Positions 1 through 8,808 of a stretch of DNA of 11,085 nt are shown here, in pieces. Position 1 is the first letter of the stretch. Every line of letters begins with the position of its first letter. Made by a program: the position numbers and the translations under genes. The stretch is from an uncultured Klebsiella sp. (lineage in GTDB: Bacteria; Pseudomonadota; Gammaproteobacteria; Enterobacterales; Enterobacteriaceae), in assembly GCA_902490055.1 (NCBI GenBank), contig CABUCP010000056.1, positions 1 to 11,085 on the forward strand, read 5' to 3'. Below the pieces are notes generated by a model, which ran no database searches, was not told the origin of the DNA, and saw only the letters and a program-made list of their open reading frames with translations.

Positions 1-5
1 ACTTC

Positions 6-28
6 ATGTACGGTTGTTTTCCGTACAT
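6..28. repeat. Hairpin-forming inverted repeat beyond the 3' end of cusS
   Basis: The arms ATGTACGG (6-13) and CCGTACAT (21-28) are perfect reverse complements around a 7-nt loop, TTGTTTT. The repeat lies about 28 bp past the cusS stop codon. Read on the cusS strand it is followed by GAAGT, not a T run. Read on the plus strand it is followed by only a few T residues (TTTA). It could be a weak terminator or a protein-binding site. What lies to its left is outside the window, so its role is uncertain. Confidence 0.35.
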
Positions 29-55
29 TTACTATAGCGACAGAAAGCCACCTAC

Positions 56-1513
56 TCAACTATCACTAGCGGATTGCGCATATTTCGGCAATACCACAAT
101 AAAGCGCGTTGAACGCAGATCGGACTGCACCATTACGCTGCCGTGGTGGGCGCTGACAATAGATTTCACAATCGCCAGACCGATGCCGCTGCCCTCGCCT
201 TTGCGCTGGCGCGAGGGGTCGACGCGATAGAAACGGTCAAACAAGCGCGGCAGATGCTCGGCGGCAATCGGCGTACCGGGGTTCTCCACCACCAGGCGGA
301 TCTTCTCGGCGCTTTCGCTCAACTGGATGGTCACCGCCTGGCCGGCTGGCGTATAGCGAATCGCGTTCGACAGCAGGTTGCTGATTGCCCGCCGCAGCAT
401 CAGCGGGTCGCCAATCACCCGGCAGTGGCTACCGGCAAAACGCAGCGCCACCTCTTTCTCTTCCGCCCACGCTTCAAAAAACTCAAACACCTTATTCACT
501 TCATCAGCCAGATCCAGCGCCCGCTGTTCGGGGATCAGCTGGTTATTATCGGCCTGGGCAAGGAACAGCATATCGCTGACCATCCGCGACATGCGCGAGA
601 ACTCTTCGAGATTGGAATACAGCACCTCTTCCAGCTCCTGCGGGCTGCGGCTCTGGCTTAAGGCGATTTCGGTTTGCGTCACCAGGTTGGTAATCGGCGT
701 GCGGATTTCATGGGCGATATCGGCGGAGAAGTTCGACTGGCGGGTAAAGACGTCTTCCATCCGCTCCAGCATATGGTTAAACGACAGCGCCAGACGTTCC
801 AGTTCGATGGGTACCGCCTGCGGGTCGAGGCGCACATCGAGATCCCGCGAGGTAATATTCTGGATCTGGCGGCTTATCTGGCGGATCGGCTTATGCCCCT
901 GATAGACCACAAACAGCACGATGGCGATAATCAGCAGGCTGATTATCGAGGCCGCGGAAATCAGCTTCGCTTTGAGTTCATTAATATAGTGCAGGTGAAA
1001 GTCGATAGATAAGGCCATCAGCAGATGCCAGGCCGGCTTACCGTCCGCCAGCTTGCCCAGAGGCAGCATGATCAACCGCCAGGAGCGGGTCTCCAGTTGA
1101 TGATTATCATGAACCATTTCCCGCGGCTTCGGGTCGGTCCATGAAATCACATTGCCGTCGCGCAGCTGCATCGCCAGCCCCGACGTGCTCATGATATGGC
1201 TGAGGTCAGGACCATCGGGCGACTGAAACAGAATATTGCCCCCGGCATCATCAAGGCAGATGAAGACGTTGGCATAGCCGCCAATCACGTTTTTTAAGAT
1301 CTCCAGCCGCCGCTCCTGCGGGTAGTCGGCGTGGTTGAGCACCGTCTCAAGCGTGGTGCTGAGCTGCTTGAGATCGTGAACATCGCGCTCTTCAAAGTGG
1401 GCTTTCACCGAGTGGATCATGATCCAGGTGAAGGCAAAGAAAGCGATAATAGTGGCGAGGCTGATAAAGAAGGTCAGGCGGGTCGCCAGCGAGAAGGGGC
1501 GCTTAGCGACCAT
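56..1513 (-). CDS. cusS: Copper/silver sensor histidine kinase CusS
   Basis: This inner-membrane sensor kinase detects excess Cu(I)/Ag(I) in the periplasm and phosphorylates CusR. The protein has 485 residues. A first membrane helix lies at about 13-33, a periplasmic sensor domain at about 34-184 and a second helix at about 185-205, followed by a HAMP linker. The H-box reads [11 protein letters not shown] with the phospho-accepting His at 268. The N-box lies near 377-389 (NLLSN), the F-box near 425-432 and the G-box GEGSGIGLA near 439-447. The sequence closely follows E. coli CusS, including the His-Phe pair (H39-F40) just after helix 1 that contributes to metal binding there. The Met/His-rich loop of E. 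coli CusS is not preserved. The ATG at 1513 is preferred over a TTG four codons upstream because GAGGTG precedes it at good spacing. It overlaps the end of cusR by 11 bp, suggesting translational coupling. The plasmid homologue is SilS. Confidence 0.95.
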   Translation of the reverse strand: MVAKRPFSLATRLTFFISLATIIAFFAFTWIMIHSVKAHFEERDVHDLKQLSTTLETVLNHADYPQERRLEILKNVIGGYANVFICLDDAGGNILFQSPDGPDLSHIMSTSGLAMQLRDGNVISWTDPKPREMVHDNHQLETRSWRLIMLPLGKLADGKPAWHLLMALSIDFHLHYINELKAKLISAASIISLLIIAIVLFVVYQGHKPIRQISRQIQNITSRDLDVRLDPQAVPIELERLALSFNHMLERMEDVFTRQSNFSADIAHEIRTPITNLVTQTEIALSQSRSPQELEEVLYSNLEEFSRMSRMVSDMLFLAQADNNQLIPEQRALDLADEVNKVFEFFEAWAEEKEVALRFAGSHCRVIGDPLMLRRAISNLLSNAIRYTPAGQAVTIQLSESAEKIRLVVENPGTPIAAEHLPRLFDRFYRVDPSRQRKGEGSGIGLAIVKSIVSAHHGSVMVQSDLRSTRFIVVLPKYAQSASDS

Positions 1514-2186
1514 CCGGCACCTCAAGCATATAGCCGACGCCGCGCACGGTCTGGATCAGCTTCGGCTCGAAGTCGTTATCGATTTTGGCGCGCAGCCGCT
1601 TCACCGCCACGTCAATGGCGTTAGTATCGCTGTCAAAATTCATATCCCACACCTGCGACGCAATCAGTGAACGCGGCAGCACCTCGCCCTGATGGCGCAA
1701 AAAGAACTCCAGCAGGGTGAACTCTTTGCTGGTCAGAGTGATGCGAGTCGCGCCGCGCGTCACCTTGCGGCTGACCAAATCGACGCTGAGATCCGCCGCC
1801 TGAAACTGGCTTTCGACAATCACCGCCGCCCCACGGCGTAGCAGAGTGCGCACCCGCGCCAGCAGTTCCGCAAAAGCAAAGGGCTTTACCAGATAGTCGT
1901 CGGCGCCCAGCTCCAGCCCTTTCACCCGATGCTCGATGGTGCCGAGCGCGGTGAGCAGCAGGATTGGCATGCCTTTATTGGCGGCGCGCAGCATGCGCAC
2001 GATATCCCAGCCGTTGACGTCCGGCAGCATGATATCGAGGATCAGCAGATCGTAATCGCTGGTCATCGCCAGGTGATAGCCGTTAAGGCCGTTGTCGGCC
2101 AGGTCGACGACGAATCCGGCTTCGCTGAGCCCTTTGGTCAGGTACTCCCCGGTTTTTTTCTCATCTTCGACAATCAAAATCTTCAC
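1503..2186 (-). CDS. cusR: Copper/silver response regulator CusR
   Basis: This OmpR/PhoB-family DNA-binding regulator is phosphorylated by CusS and activates the cus operons. It has 227 residues, the same as E. coli CusR, and is nearly identical to it as I recall that sequence. The receiver domain occupies about 1-115, with the acidic pair E7/D8 near the N terminus, the phospho-accepting Asp at 51 ([12 protein letters not shown]) and the conserved Lys at 101 (LVKPF). The C-terminal winged helix occupies about 128-225 and ends with the family-typical RGVGYML. The start is GTG at 2186: AAGGAG lies 6 nt upstream and translation begins MKILIVEDE, as in homologues. A second in-frame GTG at 2201 would add five residues and overlap the ribosome binding site. 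The gene is co-transcribed with cusS, which starts inside its last codons. Confidence 0.96.
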   Translation of the reverse strand: MKILIVEDEKKTGEYLTKGLSEAGFVVDLADNGLNGYHLAMTSDYDLLILDIMLPDVNGWDIVRMLRAANKGMPILLLTALGTIEHRVKGLELGADDYLVKPFAFAELLARVRTLLRRGAAVIVESQFQAADLSVDLVSRKVTRGATRITLTSKEFTLLEFFLRHQGEVLPRSLIASQVWDMNFDSDTNAIDVAVKRLRAKIDNDFEPKLIQTVRGVGYMLEVPDGR

Positions 2187-2192
2187 GGCAGG

Positions 2193-2198
2193 CTCCTT
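2193..2198 (-). promoter_or_regulatory. Ribosome binding site that decides the cusR start
   Basis: On the minus strand this reads AAGGAG, a near-perfect Shine-Dalgarno sequence, with a 6-nt spacer (CCTGCC) before the GTG at 2186. It lies inside the longer open frame that begins with GTG at 2201, so it favours the shorter start, which also matches homologues. Confidence 0.75.
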
Positions 2199-2223
2199 CA
2201 CGCGCGCTCTGTGCGGGTATTCA

Positions 2224-2251
2224 ATTTTAGAGGAGCGCCCCCGGATAGCAA
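2224..2251 (-). promoter_or_regulatory. Candidate cusRS promoter
   Basis: On the minus strand there is a -35-like TTGCTA (2246-2251) and a -10-like TAAAAT (2224-2229), separated by 16 bp. They match the sigma-70 consensus at 4/6 and 5/6 positions. The -35 element lies 9 bp from the edge of the CusR box, a position suited to activation by a bound OmpR-family regulator. This was found by inspection only. Confidence 0.45.
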
Positions 2252-2260
2252 TGAAATATC

Positions 2261-2288
2261 AGGAAAATGACAGCTTTGTCATTTTCCT
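2261..2288. promoter_or_regulatory. CusR box: operator between cusR and cusC
   Basis: This is a perfect inverted repeat with 12-bp arms, AGGAAAATGACA and its reverse complement, around the spacer GCTT. Its core matches the known E. coli CusR box (AAAATGACA, short centre, mirrored half). It is the only such site I see in the window, and it lies between the two divergent transcription units. A -35-like TTGAAC (2297-2302) lies 8 bp to its right, almost mirroring the cusR -35 on the left, but no good -10 follows at standard spacing (GTATCC at 2320-2325 is the nearest). That suggests a cusC promoter that depends on activation. Confidence 0.85.
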
Positions 2289-2359
2289 GTCACGCATTGA
2301 ACAGAGCCCGCTACGTAAAGTATCCGCCATTGATAAATCGCCGAAAACCGTCTGCCGCC

Positions 2360-3745
2360 ATGCGCCCAATAAAGCTTCTTACTCTCAGCGTGATATTCGC
2401 CTTAACCGGCTGTCTGTCGCTCGCCCCGGACTACCAGCGCCCCGCCGCGCCGGTACCGCAGCAATTCTCTCTCAGCCAGAACAAACTGGTTACCGCGACG
2501 GCAGGTTACCAGGAGACCGGTTGGCGCAGCTTTTTCGTCGACCCGCAGGTGAAAAGCCTGATCGGCACCGCGCTGATAAATAACCGCGATCTGCGCATGG
2601 CGACGCTGAAAGTGCAGGAAGCCCGCGCCCAGTATCGGGTAACCGACGCCGACCGCTACCCGCAACTTAACGCTGACGGCAGTACCACCTATGGCGGCAA
2701 GCTCAAAGGCGACACCACCACCAGCAGCGATTATGCCGCCGGCTTGAATCTCAGCTACGACCTCGACTTCTTTGGCCGGTTGAAAAACCTTAGCGAGGCC
2801 GACCGGCAGAACTTCTTCGCCAGCGAAGAGGCGCGGCGCGCGGTGCATATCCTGTTGATTGCTAACGTTTCACAAAGCTACTTCAACCAGCGGCTGGCGG
2901 CGGCGCAGCTGCAGGTGGCTAACGATACGCTGAAGAACTATCAGCAGTCTTATGCCTTCGTTGAAAAACAGTTGCTGACCGGCAGCACGACAGTACTGGC
3001 GCTGGAGCAGGCGCGCGGCATGATCGAAAGCACCCGCGCCGATATCGCCAAACGGCAAGGCCAGCTGGCGCAGGCCAATAACGCCCTGCAGCTGCTGCTC
3101 GGCAGCTATCAGCGCCTGCCGGACGATAGCGCCAGCAGCGCCGTGGACCTGAAAGGCGTAACCCTGCCGCCGTCACTCTCCTCAGAGATCCTGCTGCAGC
3201 GGCCGGATATTTTAGAGGCCGAACACAGCCTGTTGGCGGCCAACGCCAATATCGGCGCCGCGCGGGCGGCCTTCTTCCCGTCGATCACCCTGACCAGCTC
3301 GCTCTCCGGCAGCAGCAGCGAACTCTCCAGCCTGTTTAACGCCGGCAGCGCGATGTGGAACTTCATTCCTAAAATCGAGCTGCCCATTTTCAACGCCGGG
3401 CGCAATCAGGCCAACCTTGACCTGGCGGAGATCCGCCAGCAGCAGCAGGTGGTCAACTATGAGCAAAAAATTCAGTCAGCCTTTAAAGAGGTGGCCGACG
3501 CGCTGGCCCTGCGCCAGAGCCTGGCCGATCAGATTGCCGCGCAGCAGCGTTATCTCGCCTCGCTGAATATCACCCTGCAGCGCGCTACTGCGCTCTATCG
3601 CCACGGCGCGGTCAGCTATATCGAAGTGCTAAGCGCTCAGCGCGACATTTTCACCACCCGACAAACCCTGCTGGAACTCAACTATTCCCGTCAGGCGAAT
3701 GAAATCACCCTGTTCACCGCCCTTGGCGGCGGCTGGATGGAATAA
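2360..3745 (+). CDS. cusC: Outer-membrane channel of the Cu/Ag efflux system, CusC
   Basis: This TolC-like outer-membrane factor is the exit duct of the CusCBA pump. It has 461 residues, against 460 in E. coli CusC and 461 in SilC. The N-terminal signal peptide ends in a lipobox (ALTGC) with the acylated Cys at 18, so it is a lipoprotein like its homologues. Two tandem outer-membrane efflux repeats (roughly 60-245 and 270-455) contain recognisable family blocks such as LAPDYQRP, NNRDLRMA, LLQRPDI, NIGAARAAFFPSI and FNAGRNQANLD. The ATG at 2360 is chosen because it immediately precedes the signal peptide. The frame is open back to 2267, but that stretch runs through the operator. The Shine-Dalgarno match before this ATG is poor. 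It is the first gene of the operon and ends 17 bp before cusF. Confidence 0.95.
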   Translation: MRPIKLLTLSVIFALTGCLSLAPDYQRPAAPVPQQFSLSQNKLVTATAGYQETGWRSFFVDPQVKSLIGTALINNRDLRMATLKVQEARAQYRVTDADRYPQLNADGSTTYGGKLKGDTTTSSDYAAGLNLSYDLDFFGRLKNLSEADRQNFFASEEARRAVHILLIANVSQSYFNQRLAAAQLQVANDTLKNYQQSYAFVEKQLLTGSTTVLALEQARGMIESTRADIAKRQGQLAQANNALQLLLGSYQRLPDDSASSAVDLKGVTLPPSLSSEILLQRPDILEAEHSLLAANANIGAARAAFFPSITLTSSLSGSSSELSSLFNAGSAMWNFIPKIELPIFNAGRNQANLDLAEIRQQQQVVNYEQKIQSAFKEVADALALRQSLADQIAAQQRYLASLNITLQRATALYRHGAVSYIEVLSAQRDIFTTRQTLLELNYSRQANEITLFTALGGGWME

Positions 3746-3762
3746 CCCGAGGAGTTTTGATT

Positions 3763-4107
3763 ATGAATTCACTGTCTAAAATCGCCCTGTTCACGCTGTT
3801 ATCCGGCGTGATGTTTGCCGCCCAGGCCGCCGACCCGCACGCCGGCATGACAATGCACGAGCAGCCCGCCGCCGCGCAGGCGCAAGGTATCAGCGGCAAA
3901 GGCATCATTAAAGCCATTGATATGGATAGCAAAAAAATCACCATCGCCCACGAGGCCATCCCGGCGGTGAACTGGCCGCCGATGACCATGCGCTTCACCA
4001 TCACCCCGCAAACGCAGCTCAACAATGTGAAGGATGGCGACAGCGTGGACTTCACCTTCGTTCAGCAGGGCAATCTGTCGCTGCTGCAGGAAATCCGCGC
4101 CCGCTAA
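3763..4107 (+). CDS. cusF: Periplasmic Cu(I)/Ag(I) chaperone CusF
   Basis: This small periplasmic OB-fold chaperone binds Cu(I)/Ag(I) and delivers it to CusB/CusA. It has 114 residues, against 110 in E. coli. A signal peptide of about 22 residues ends in AQA. All four metal-site residues of the family are present: His63, Trp71, Met74 and Met76, in the blocks KKITIAHEAI and VNWPPMTMRFTITPQT. The Trp makes a cation-pi contact with the metal in E. coli CusF. The mature N terminus carries further His and Met residues (PHAGMTMHE), which is common in this disordered tail. The start is ATG 3763, preceded by GAGGAG at 8 nt; a TTG two codons earlier is too close to that site. It lies between cusC and cusB, the standard cus/sil order. 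Confidence 0.94.
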   Translation: MNSLSKIALFTLLSGVMFAAQAADPHAGMTMHEQPAAAQAQGISGKGIIKAIDMDSKKITIAHEAIPAVNWPPMTMRFTITPQTQLNNVKDGDSVDFTFVQQGNLSLLQEIRAR

Positions 4108-4151
4108 CGGCCCGGCGACGGTAGGCTCCTCAACGACTAAATGGACGACAC

Positions 4152-5423
4152 ATGGCATCCCTGACACTGAAAAATACGGCGCTGATCCTCGGCAGCATGG
4201 TGATTGGCGGCGCGCTTACCGCAGCGCTGTATACCCGATGGGCGCCAGCCCACGACGCCGCAACGGCGGACCCGGCGGCCGAGCAGCAGCGTAAAGTGCT
4301 GTTCTGGTACGACCCGATGTACCCGAACACCCGCTTCAATAAACCGGGTAAATCGCCGTTTATGGATATGGATCTGGTGCCGAAATATGCTGATGAGGAG
4401 AGTGCCGCCGCCGGTGCGCCGGGGGTGCGTATCGACCCGACACAGACCCAGAATCTCGGCGTGAAAACCGCCGCGGTCACCCGTGGGCCGTTGCGCTACG
4501 CCCAGACTTTCCCGGCCAACGTCAGCTATAACGAATACCAGTATGTGATTATGCAGGCACGGGCGGCGGGCTTTATCAATAAAGTCTATCCGCTGACCGT
4601 CGGCGACAAAGTGAAGCAAGGCACGCCGCTGCTCGAACTGACCATCCCCGACTGGGTGGAAGCACAGAGCGAATACCTGCTATTGCAGGAAACCGGCGGC
4701 ACCGCCACGCAGGTTGAGGGGATCCTCGAACGTCTGCGCCTTGCCGGGATGCCGGATGACGATATCCGCCGCTTGAAAGCCACGCGCAAAATCCAGACCC
4801 GCTTTATCCTCAAAGCGCCAATCGACGGGGTGATCACCGCCTTCGATCTGCGCGCCGGAATGAACATCGCCAAAGATAATGTGGTGGCGAAAATTCAGGG
4901 CATGGACCCGGTGTGGGTCAGCGTGGCGGTGCCGGAATCTATCGCCTGGCTGATTAAAGACGCCTCGCAGTTCGCCATTAAGGTTCCCGCCTGGCCGGAT
5001 AAAACCTTCAGCATCAACAAATGGACCATTCTCCCCAGCGTCGATAGCGCCACCCGTACCCTGCAGCTGCGCCTGCAGGTCAACAACCCGGATGAAGCGC
5101 TGAAGCCGGGAATGAACGCCTATCTGAAGCTGACCAGCGAAAGCGCGCCGATGCTGCTGATCCCATCTAAAGCGTTGATCGACAGCGGCAGCGAGCAGCG
5201 GGTGATTACCGTGGATAGCGAGGGCCGCTTCGTGCCGAAACTCGTGCAGGTATTCCATGAATCCGCCGGCGTTACGGCCATTCGCAGCGGTCTGCAGGAG
5301 GGCGAAAAAGTCGTCGCCAGCGGCCTGTTCCTGATCGACTCGGAAGCCAATATCTCCGGCGCGCTGGAGCGCATGCGCGCGCAGACCCCTGAAGTCGCGG
5401 CCCCTGCCGCCCACGCGCACTGA
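4152..5423 (+). CDS. cusB: Periplasmic adaptor of the Cu/Ag efflux system, CusB
   Basis: This membrane-fusion protein joins CusA to CusC and receives metal from CusF. It has 423 residues, between E. coli CusB (407) and SilB (430). A single N-terminal hydrophobic segment (about 8-27) anchors or exports it. The three metal-binding methionines of E. coli CusB (M49, M64, M66) correspond to M56, M71 and M73 in [12 protein letters not shown] and [14 protein letters not shown]. Lipoyl/barrel-sandwich and hairpin sections follow ([37 protein letters not shown]), then the beta-barrel and membrane-proximal domains. The C terminus ends in His residues (AAHAH). The ATG at 4152 has only a weak Shine-Dalgarno match; the start MASL resembles SilB. 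The core (YPNTRF) is closer to CusB. It lies 44 bp after cusF and 11 bp before cusA. Confidence 0.95.
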   Translation: MASLTLKNTALILGSMVIGGALTAALYTRWAPAHDAATADPAAEQQRKVLFWYDPMYPNTRFNKPGKSPFMDMDLVPKYADEESAAAGAPGVRIDPTQTQNLGVKTAAVTRGPLRYAQTFPANVSYNEYQYVIMQARAAGFINKVYPLTVGDKVKQGTPLLELTIPDWVEAQSEYLLLQETGGTATQVEGILERLRLAGMPDDDIRRLKATRKIQTRFILKAPIDGVITAFDLRAGMNIAKDNVVAKIQGMDPVWVSVAVPESIAWLIKDASQFAIKVPAWPDKTFSINKWTILPSVDSATRTLQLRLQVNNPDEALKPGMNAYLKLTSESAPMLLIPSKALIDSGSEQRVITVDSEGRFVPKLVQVFHESAGVTAIRSGLQEGEKVVASGLFLIDSEANISGALERMRAQTPEVAAPAAHAH

Positions 5424-5434
5424 GGAACGGAACA

Positions 5435-8400
5435 ATGATTGAATGGATTATCCGCCGCTCGGTGGCCAACCGTTTCCTGGTGATGATGGGAGCGTTGTTT
5501 CTCAGCATCTGGGGAACCTGGACCATCATCCACACCCCGGTAGATGCCCTGCCGGACCTCTCCGACGTGCAGGTGATCGTCAAAACCAGCTATCCGGGAC
5601 AGGCGCCGCAGATCGTCGAGAATCAGGTCACCTGGCCGCTGACCACCACCATGCTGTCGGTACCCGGCGCCAAAACGGTGCGCGGCTTCTCGCAGTTCGG
5701 CGATTCCTACGTATATGTGATATTTGAAGACGGCACCGATCCCTACTGGGCGCGCTCGCGGGTGCTGGAGTATCTCAACCAGGTGCAGGGCAAACTGCCC
5801 GCCGGGGTCAGCGCCGAAATGGGCCCGGACGCCACCGGCGTCGGCTGGGTCTTCGAGTACGCGCTGGTTGATCGTAGCGGCAAACACGACCTCGCCGAAC
5901 TGCGCTCGTTGCAGGACTGGTTCTTAAAGTATGAGCTGAAAACCATTCCTAACGTCTCGGAAGTGGCGTCGGTGGGCGGCGTGGTCAAGGAGTATCAGAT
6001 TGTCGTCGAGCCGATGAAGCTGACCCAGTACGGCATCAGCCTCGGCGAGGTGAAATCGGCGCTGGATGCGTCTAACCAGGAAGCAGGCGGTGCTTCCGTC
6101 GAACTGGCGGAAGCCGAATATATGGTGCGCGCCAGCGGCTATTTGCAGACGCTCGACGACTTCAAAAATATCGTACTGAAGACCGGCGATAACGGCGTGC
6201 CGGTGTATCTTGGCGACGTCGCGCGGGTGCAGATTGGCCCGGAGATGCGCCGCGGAATCGCCGAGCTTAACGGCGAAGGTGAAGTGGCCGGCGGCGTGGT
6301 GATCCTACGCTCCGGCAAGAACGCCCGCGAGGTGATCTCAGCGGTCAAAGAGAAGCTGGCGTCGCTGCAAAGCAGCCTGCCGGAAGGGGTTGAAGTGGTC
6401 ACCACCTACGACCGCAGCCAGCTTATCGACCGCGCCATCGACAATCTCAGCCACAAGCTACTGGAAGAGTTTATCGTCGTCGCGCTGGTCTGCGCCCTGT
6501 TCCTGTGGCACGTGCGCTCGGCGCTGGTGGCGATTATTTCGCTGCCGCTCGGCCTGTGTTTCGCCTTTATCATGATGCATTTCCAGGGGCTCAACGCCAA
6601 CATCATGTCGCTGGGCGGGATCGCCATTGCGGTGGGGGCGATGGTCGATGCCGCCATCGTGATGATCGAGAACGCCCACAAGCGGCTGGAGGAGTGGGAG
6701 CACCAGCATCCAGGGCTGAAGCTCGGCAACGATACGCGCTGGAAAATTATCACCGATGCGTCGGTGGAGGTCGGCCCGGCGCTGTTTATCAGCCTGCTGA
6801 TCATTACCCTGTCGTTTATCCCGATTTTCACCCTCGAAGGCCAGGAGGGCAAACTGTTCGGCCCGCTGGCCTTCACCAAAACCTGGTCGATGGCCGGGGC
6901 GGCGCTGCTGGCGATCGTGGTGATCCCGATCCTGATGGGCTTCTGGATCCGCGGCAAGATCCCGGCGGAGAACAGCAATCCGCTGAACCGCATTTTGATC
7001 CGTATTTATCACCCGCTGCTGCTGAAGGTACTGCACTGGCCGAAGACTACCCTGCTGATCGCGCTTCTGTCGATCCTGACGGTTATCTGGCCGCTTAACC
7101 GGGTCGGCGGCGAGTTTCTGCCGCAGATTAACGAAGGCGATCTGCTGTATATGCCGTCAACGCTGCCGGGGATCTCCGCTGCGCAGGCAGCTGATATGCT
7201 GCAGAAGACCGATAAGCTGATCATGAAGGTGCCGGAAGTGGCGCGGGTGTTCGGCAAAACCGGCAAGGCCGAAACTGCCACCGACTCGGCGCCGCTGGAG
7301 ATGGTAGAGACCACGATTCAGCTCAAGCCGCAGGATCAGTGGCGACCGGGGATGACCATGGAGAAGATCGTCGAGGAGCTGGATAAAACCGTGCGCCTGC
7401 CGGGGCTGGCTAACCTGTGGGTACCGCCGATCCGCAACCGTATCGACATGCTCTCCACCGGCATCAAGAGCCCGATCGGCATCAAAGTTTCCGGCACCAA
7501 TCTGGCCGATATCGACGCCATCGCCGAGCAAATTGAAGTGGTAGCGCGCACCGTGCCGGGGGTCGCATCAGCGTTAGCCGAGCGGCTGGTCGGCGGGCGC
7601 TACCTCAACATTGATATTCAGCGTGAGAAGGCGGCCCGCTACGGCATGACCGTCGGCGATGTGCAGCTGTTTGTTTCGTCCGCCATAGGCGGCGCGATGG
7701 TCGGCGAAACGGTAGAGGGTGTTGAACGCTATCCGATCAATATCCGCTACCCGCAGAGCTATCGCGACAGCGCGGAGAGCCTGCGCCAGCTGCCGATCCT
7801 CACGCCGCTGAAGCAGCAGATCGTGCTCGGCGACGTCGCCGAGGTTAAGGTCGTTACCGGGCCATCGATGCTGAAGACCGAGAACGCCCGCCCGACCAGT
7901 TGGATCTACATTGACGCCCGCGACCGCGACATGGTGTCGGTGGTGCGCGATCTGCAGCAGGCCATCGGCAAAGAGGTGAAGCTGAAGCCGGGCATCAGCG
8001 TATCGTACTCCGGGCAGTTTGAGCTGCTGGAACGCGCCAATCAGAAGCTGAAGCTGATGGTGCCGATGACGCTGATGATTATCTTCGTGCTGCTGTACCT
8101 GGCGTTCCGCCGTTTCGGCGAGGCGCTGCTGATTATCACCAGCGTGCCGTTCGCCCTCGTCGGCGGGATCTGGTTCCTGTACTGGATGGGGTTCCATCTG
8201 TCGGTGGCCACCGGTACCGGCTTTATCGCCCTCGCCGGGGTGGCGGCGGAGTTTGGCGTGGTGATGCTGATGTACCTGCGCCATGCCATTGAGGCGGAGC
8301 CATCGCTGGAGAACCCGCAGACCTTCAGCGCCGATAAGCTCGACGAGGCGCTGTATCAAGGCGCGGTGCTGCGCGTGCGGCCAAAGGCGATGACCGTGGC

Positions 8401-8584
8401 GGTGATTATCGCCGGCCTGTTGCCGATTTTGTGGGGCACCGGCGCCGGGTCAGAAGTGATGAGCCGTATCGCCGCGCCGATGATTGGCGGGATGATCACC
8501 GCGCCGCTGTTGTCGCTATTTATCATTCCGGCGGCATATAAGCTGATGTGGCTGTACCGGCATCGGGGCAAGCGCGGAGAATAA
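5435..8584 (+). CDS. cusA: RND Cu(I)/Ag(I) efflux pump CusA
   Basis: This proton-driven inner-membrane transporter of the heavy-metal RND family works as a trimer and exports Cu(I)/Ag(I) through CusB and CusC. It has 1049 residues, against 1047 in E. coli. The three-methionine periplasmic binding site is intact at M573, M623 and M672. The proton-relay residues are intact at D405 ([15 protein letters not shown]), E939 ([15 protein letters not shown]) and K984 (RVRPKAMTV). Methionines of the proposed transmembrane relay are also present (M391, M403, M410, M486, M1009). There are twelve predicted membrane helices in two halves, with large periplasmic loops after helices 1 and 7. The start at 5435 is preceded by GAGG, which overlaps the cusB stop codon, so translation is probably coupled. 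It is the last gene of the operon, 8 bp from the terminator stem. No disruption is seen. Confidence 0.97.
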   Translation: MIEWIIRRSVANRFLVMMGALFLSIWGTWTIIHTPVDALPDLSDVQVIVKTSYPGQAPQIVENQVTWPLTTTMLSVPGAKTVRGFSQFGDSYVYVIFEDGTDPYWARSRVLEYLNQVQGKLPAGVSAEMGPDATGVGWVFEYALVDRSGKHDLAELRSLQDWFLKYELKTIPNVSEVASVGGVVKEYQIVVEPMKLTQYGISLGEVKSALDASNQEAGGASVELAEAEYMVRASGYLQTLDDFKNIVLKTGDNGVPVYLGDVARVQIGPEMRRGIAELNGEGEVAGGVVILRSGKNAREVISAVKEKLASLQSSLPEGVEVVTTYDRSQLIDRAIDNLSHKLLEEFIVVALVCALFLWHVRSALVAIISLPLGLCFAFIMMHFQGLNANIMSLGGIAIAVGAMVDAAIVMIENAHKRLEEWEHQHPGLKLGNDTRWKIITDASVEVGPALFISLLIITLSFIPIFTLEGQEGKLFGPLAFTKTWSMAGAALLAIVVIPILMGFWIRGKIPAENSNPLNRILIRIYHPLLLKVLHWPKTTLLIALLSILTVIWPLNRVGGEFLPQINEGDLLYMPSTLPGISAAQAADMLQKTDKLIMKVPEVARVFGKTGKAETATDSAPLEMVETTIQLKPQDQWRPGMTMEKIVEELDKTVRLPGLANLWVPPIRNRIDMLSTGIKSPIGIKVSGTNLADIDAIAEQIEVVARTVPGVASALAERLVGGRYLNIDIQREKAARYGMTVGDVQLFVSSAIGGAMVGETVEGVERYPINIRYPQSYRDSAESLRQLPILTPLKQQIVLGDVAEVKVVTGPSMLKTENARPTSWIYIDARDRDMVSVVRDLQQAIGKEVKLKPGISVSYSGQFELLERANQKLKLMVPMTLMIIFVLLYLAFRRFGEALLIITSVPFALVGGIWFLYWMGFHLSVATGTGFIALAGVAAEFGVVMLMYLRHAIEAEPSLENPQTFSADKLDEALYQGAVLRVRPKAMTVAVIIAGLLPILWGTGAGSEVMSRIAAPMIGGMITAPLLSLFIIPAAYKLMWLYRHRGKRGE

Positions 8585-8592
8585 ATAAAGGC

Positions 8593-8624
8593 AAGCCCGT
8601 TGGTATTTCACCGGCGGGCTTTTT
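8593..8624 (+). terminator. Rho-independent terminator of the cusCFBA operon
   Basis: A 12-bp stem pairs 8593-8604 (AAGCCCGTTGGT) with 8610-8621 (ACCGGCGGGCTT), including two G-U pairs, around the 5-nt loop ATTTC. It runs directly into five T residues at 8620-8624. It begins 8 bp after the cusA stop. Transcription of the metal-efflux operon therefore very probably ends before the nuclease gene. Confidence 0.88.
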
Positions 8625-8808
8625 AATAATTAGACCCACAAATAATTACCTCATTTAACCCTCACCCGCTCTCATATTATCTCATCCCCTGCGCCACTCG
8701 GCCTTCACTCCACATTATTCCCTTTAGCCTCATTGATTTTCCTGCTCACCCTGGCTGCGTATTTATCACGCGGAGAAAAGGTGGGCCTTAATTTAATGAG
8801 CGCTGTCG
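8625..8808. other. Spacer between the cus terminator and the nuclease gene
   Basis: I see no open frame of note here. No good sigma-70 promoter for the nuclease stands out: TTGATT at 8733-8738 and TATTTA at 8760-8765 are 21 bp apart, too far for a normal pair. Base composition is lower in G than the flanking genes. An ATG at 8796 is out of frame with the nuclease and opens only a very short frame. Confidence 0.5.

Noticed and set aside
143..661. Open frames on the plus strand opposite cusS
   Set aside because: They mirror a well-supported kinase gene, have low-complexity Arg/Gln-rich or Ser-rich translations and no recognisable domain. The same holds for antisense frames under cusC, cusB, cusA and the nuclease gene.
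2267..2359. Longer cusC start upstream of 2360
   Set aside because: The extension would begin inside the CusR box and would bury the lipoprotein signal peptide behind about 31 extra residues.
56..8584. Plasmid sil silver-resistance operon
   Set aside because: CusR length and start, the CusB core (YPNTRF) and the lack of silP after the pump gene fit a chromosomal cus locus better; the distinction is based on recalled sequences, so it is not final.
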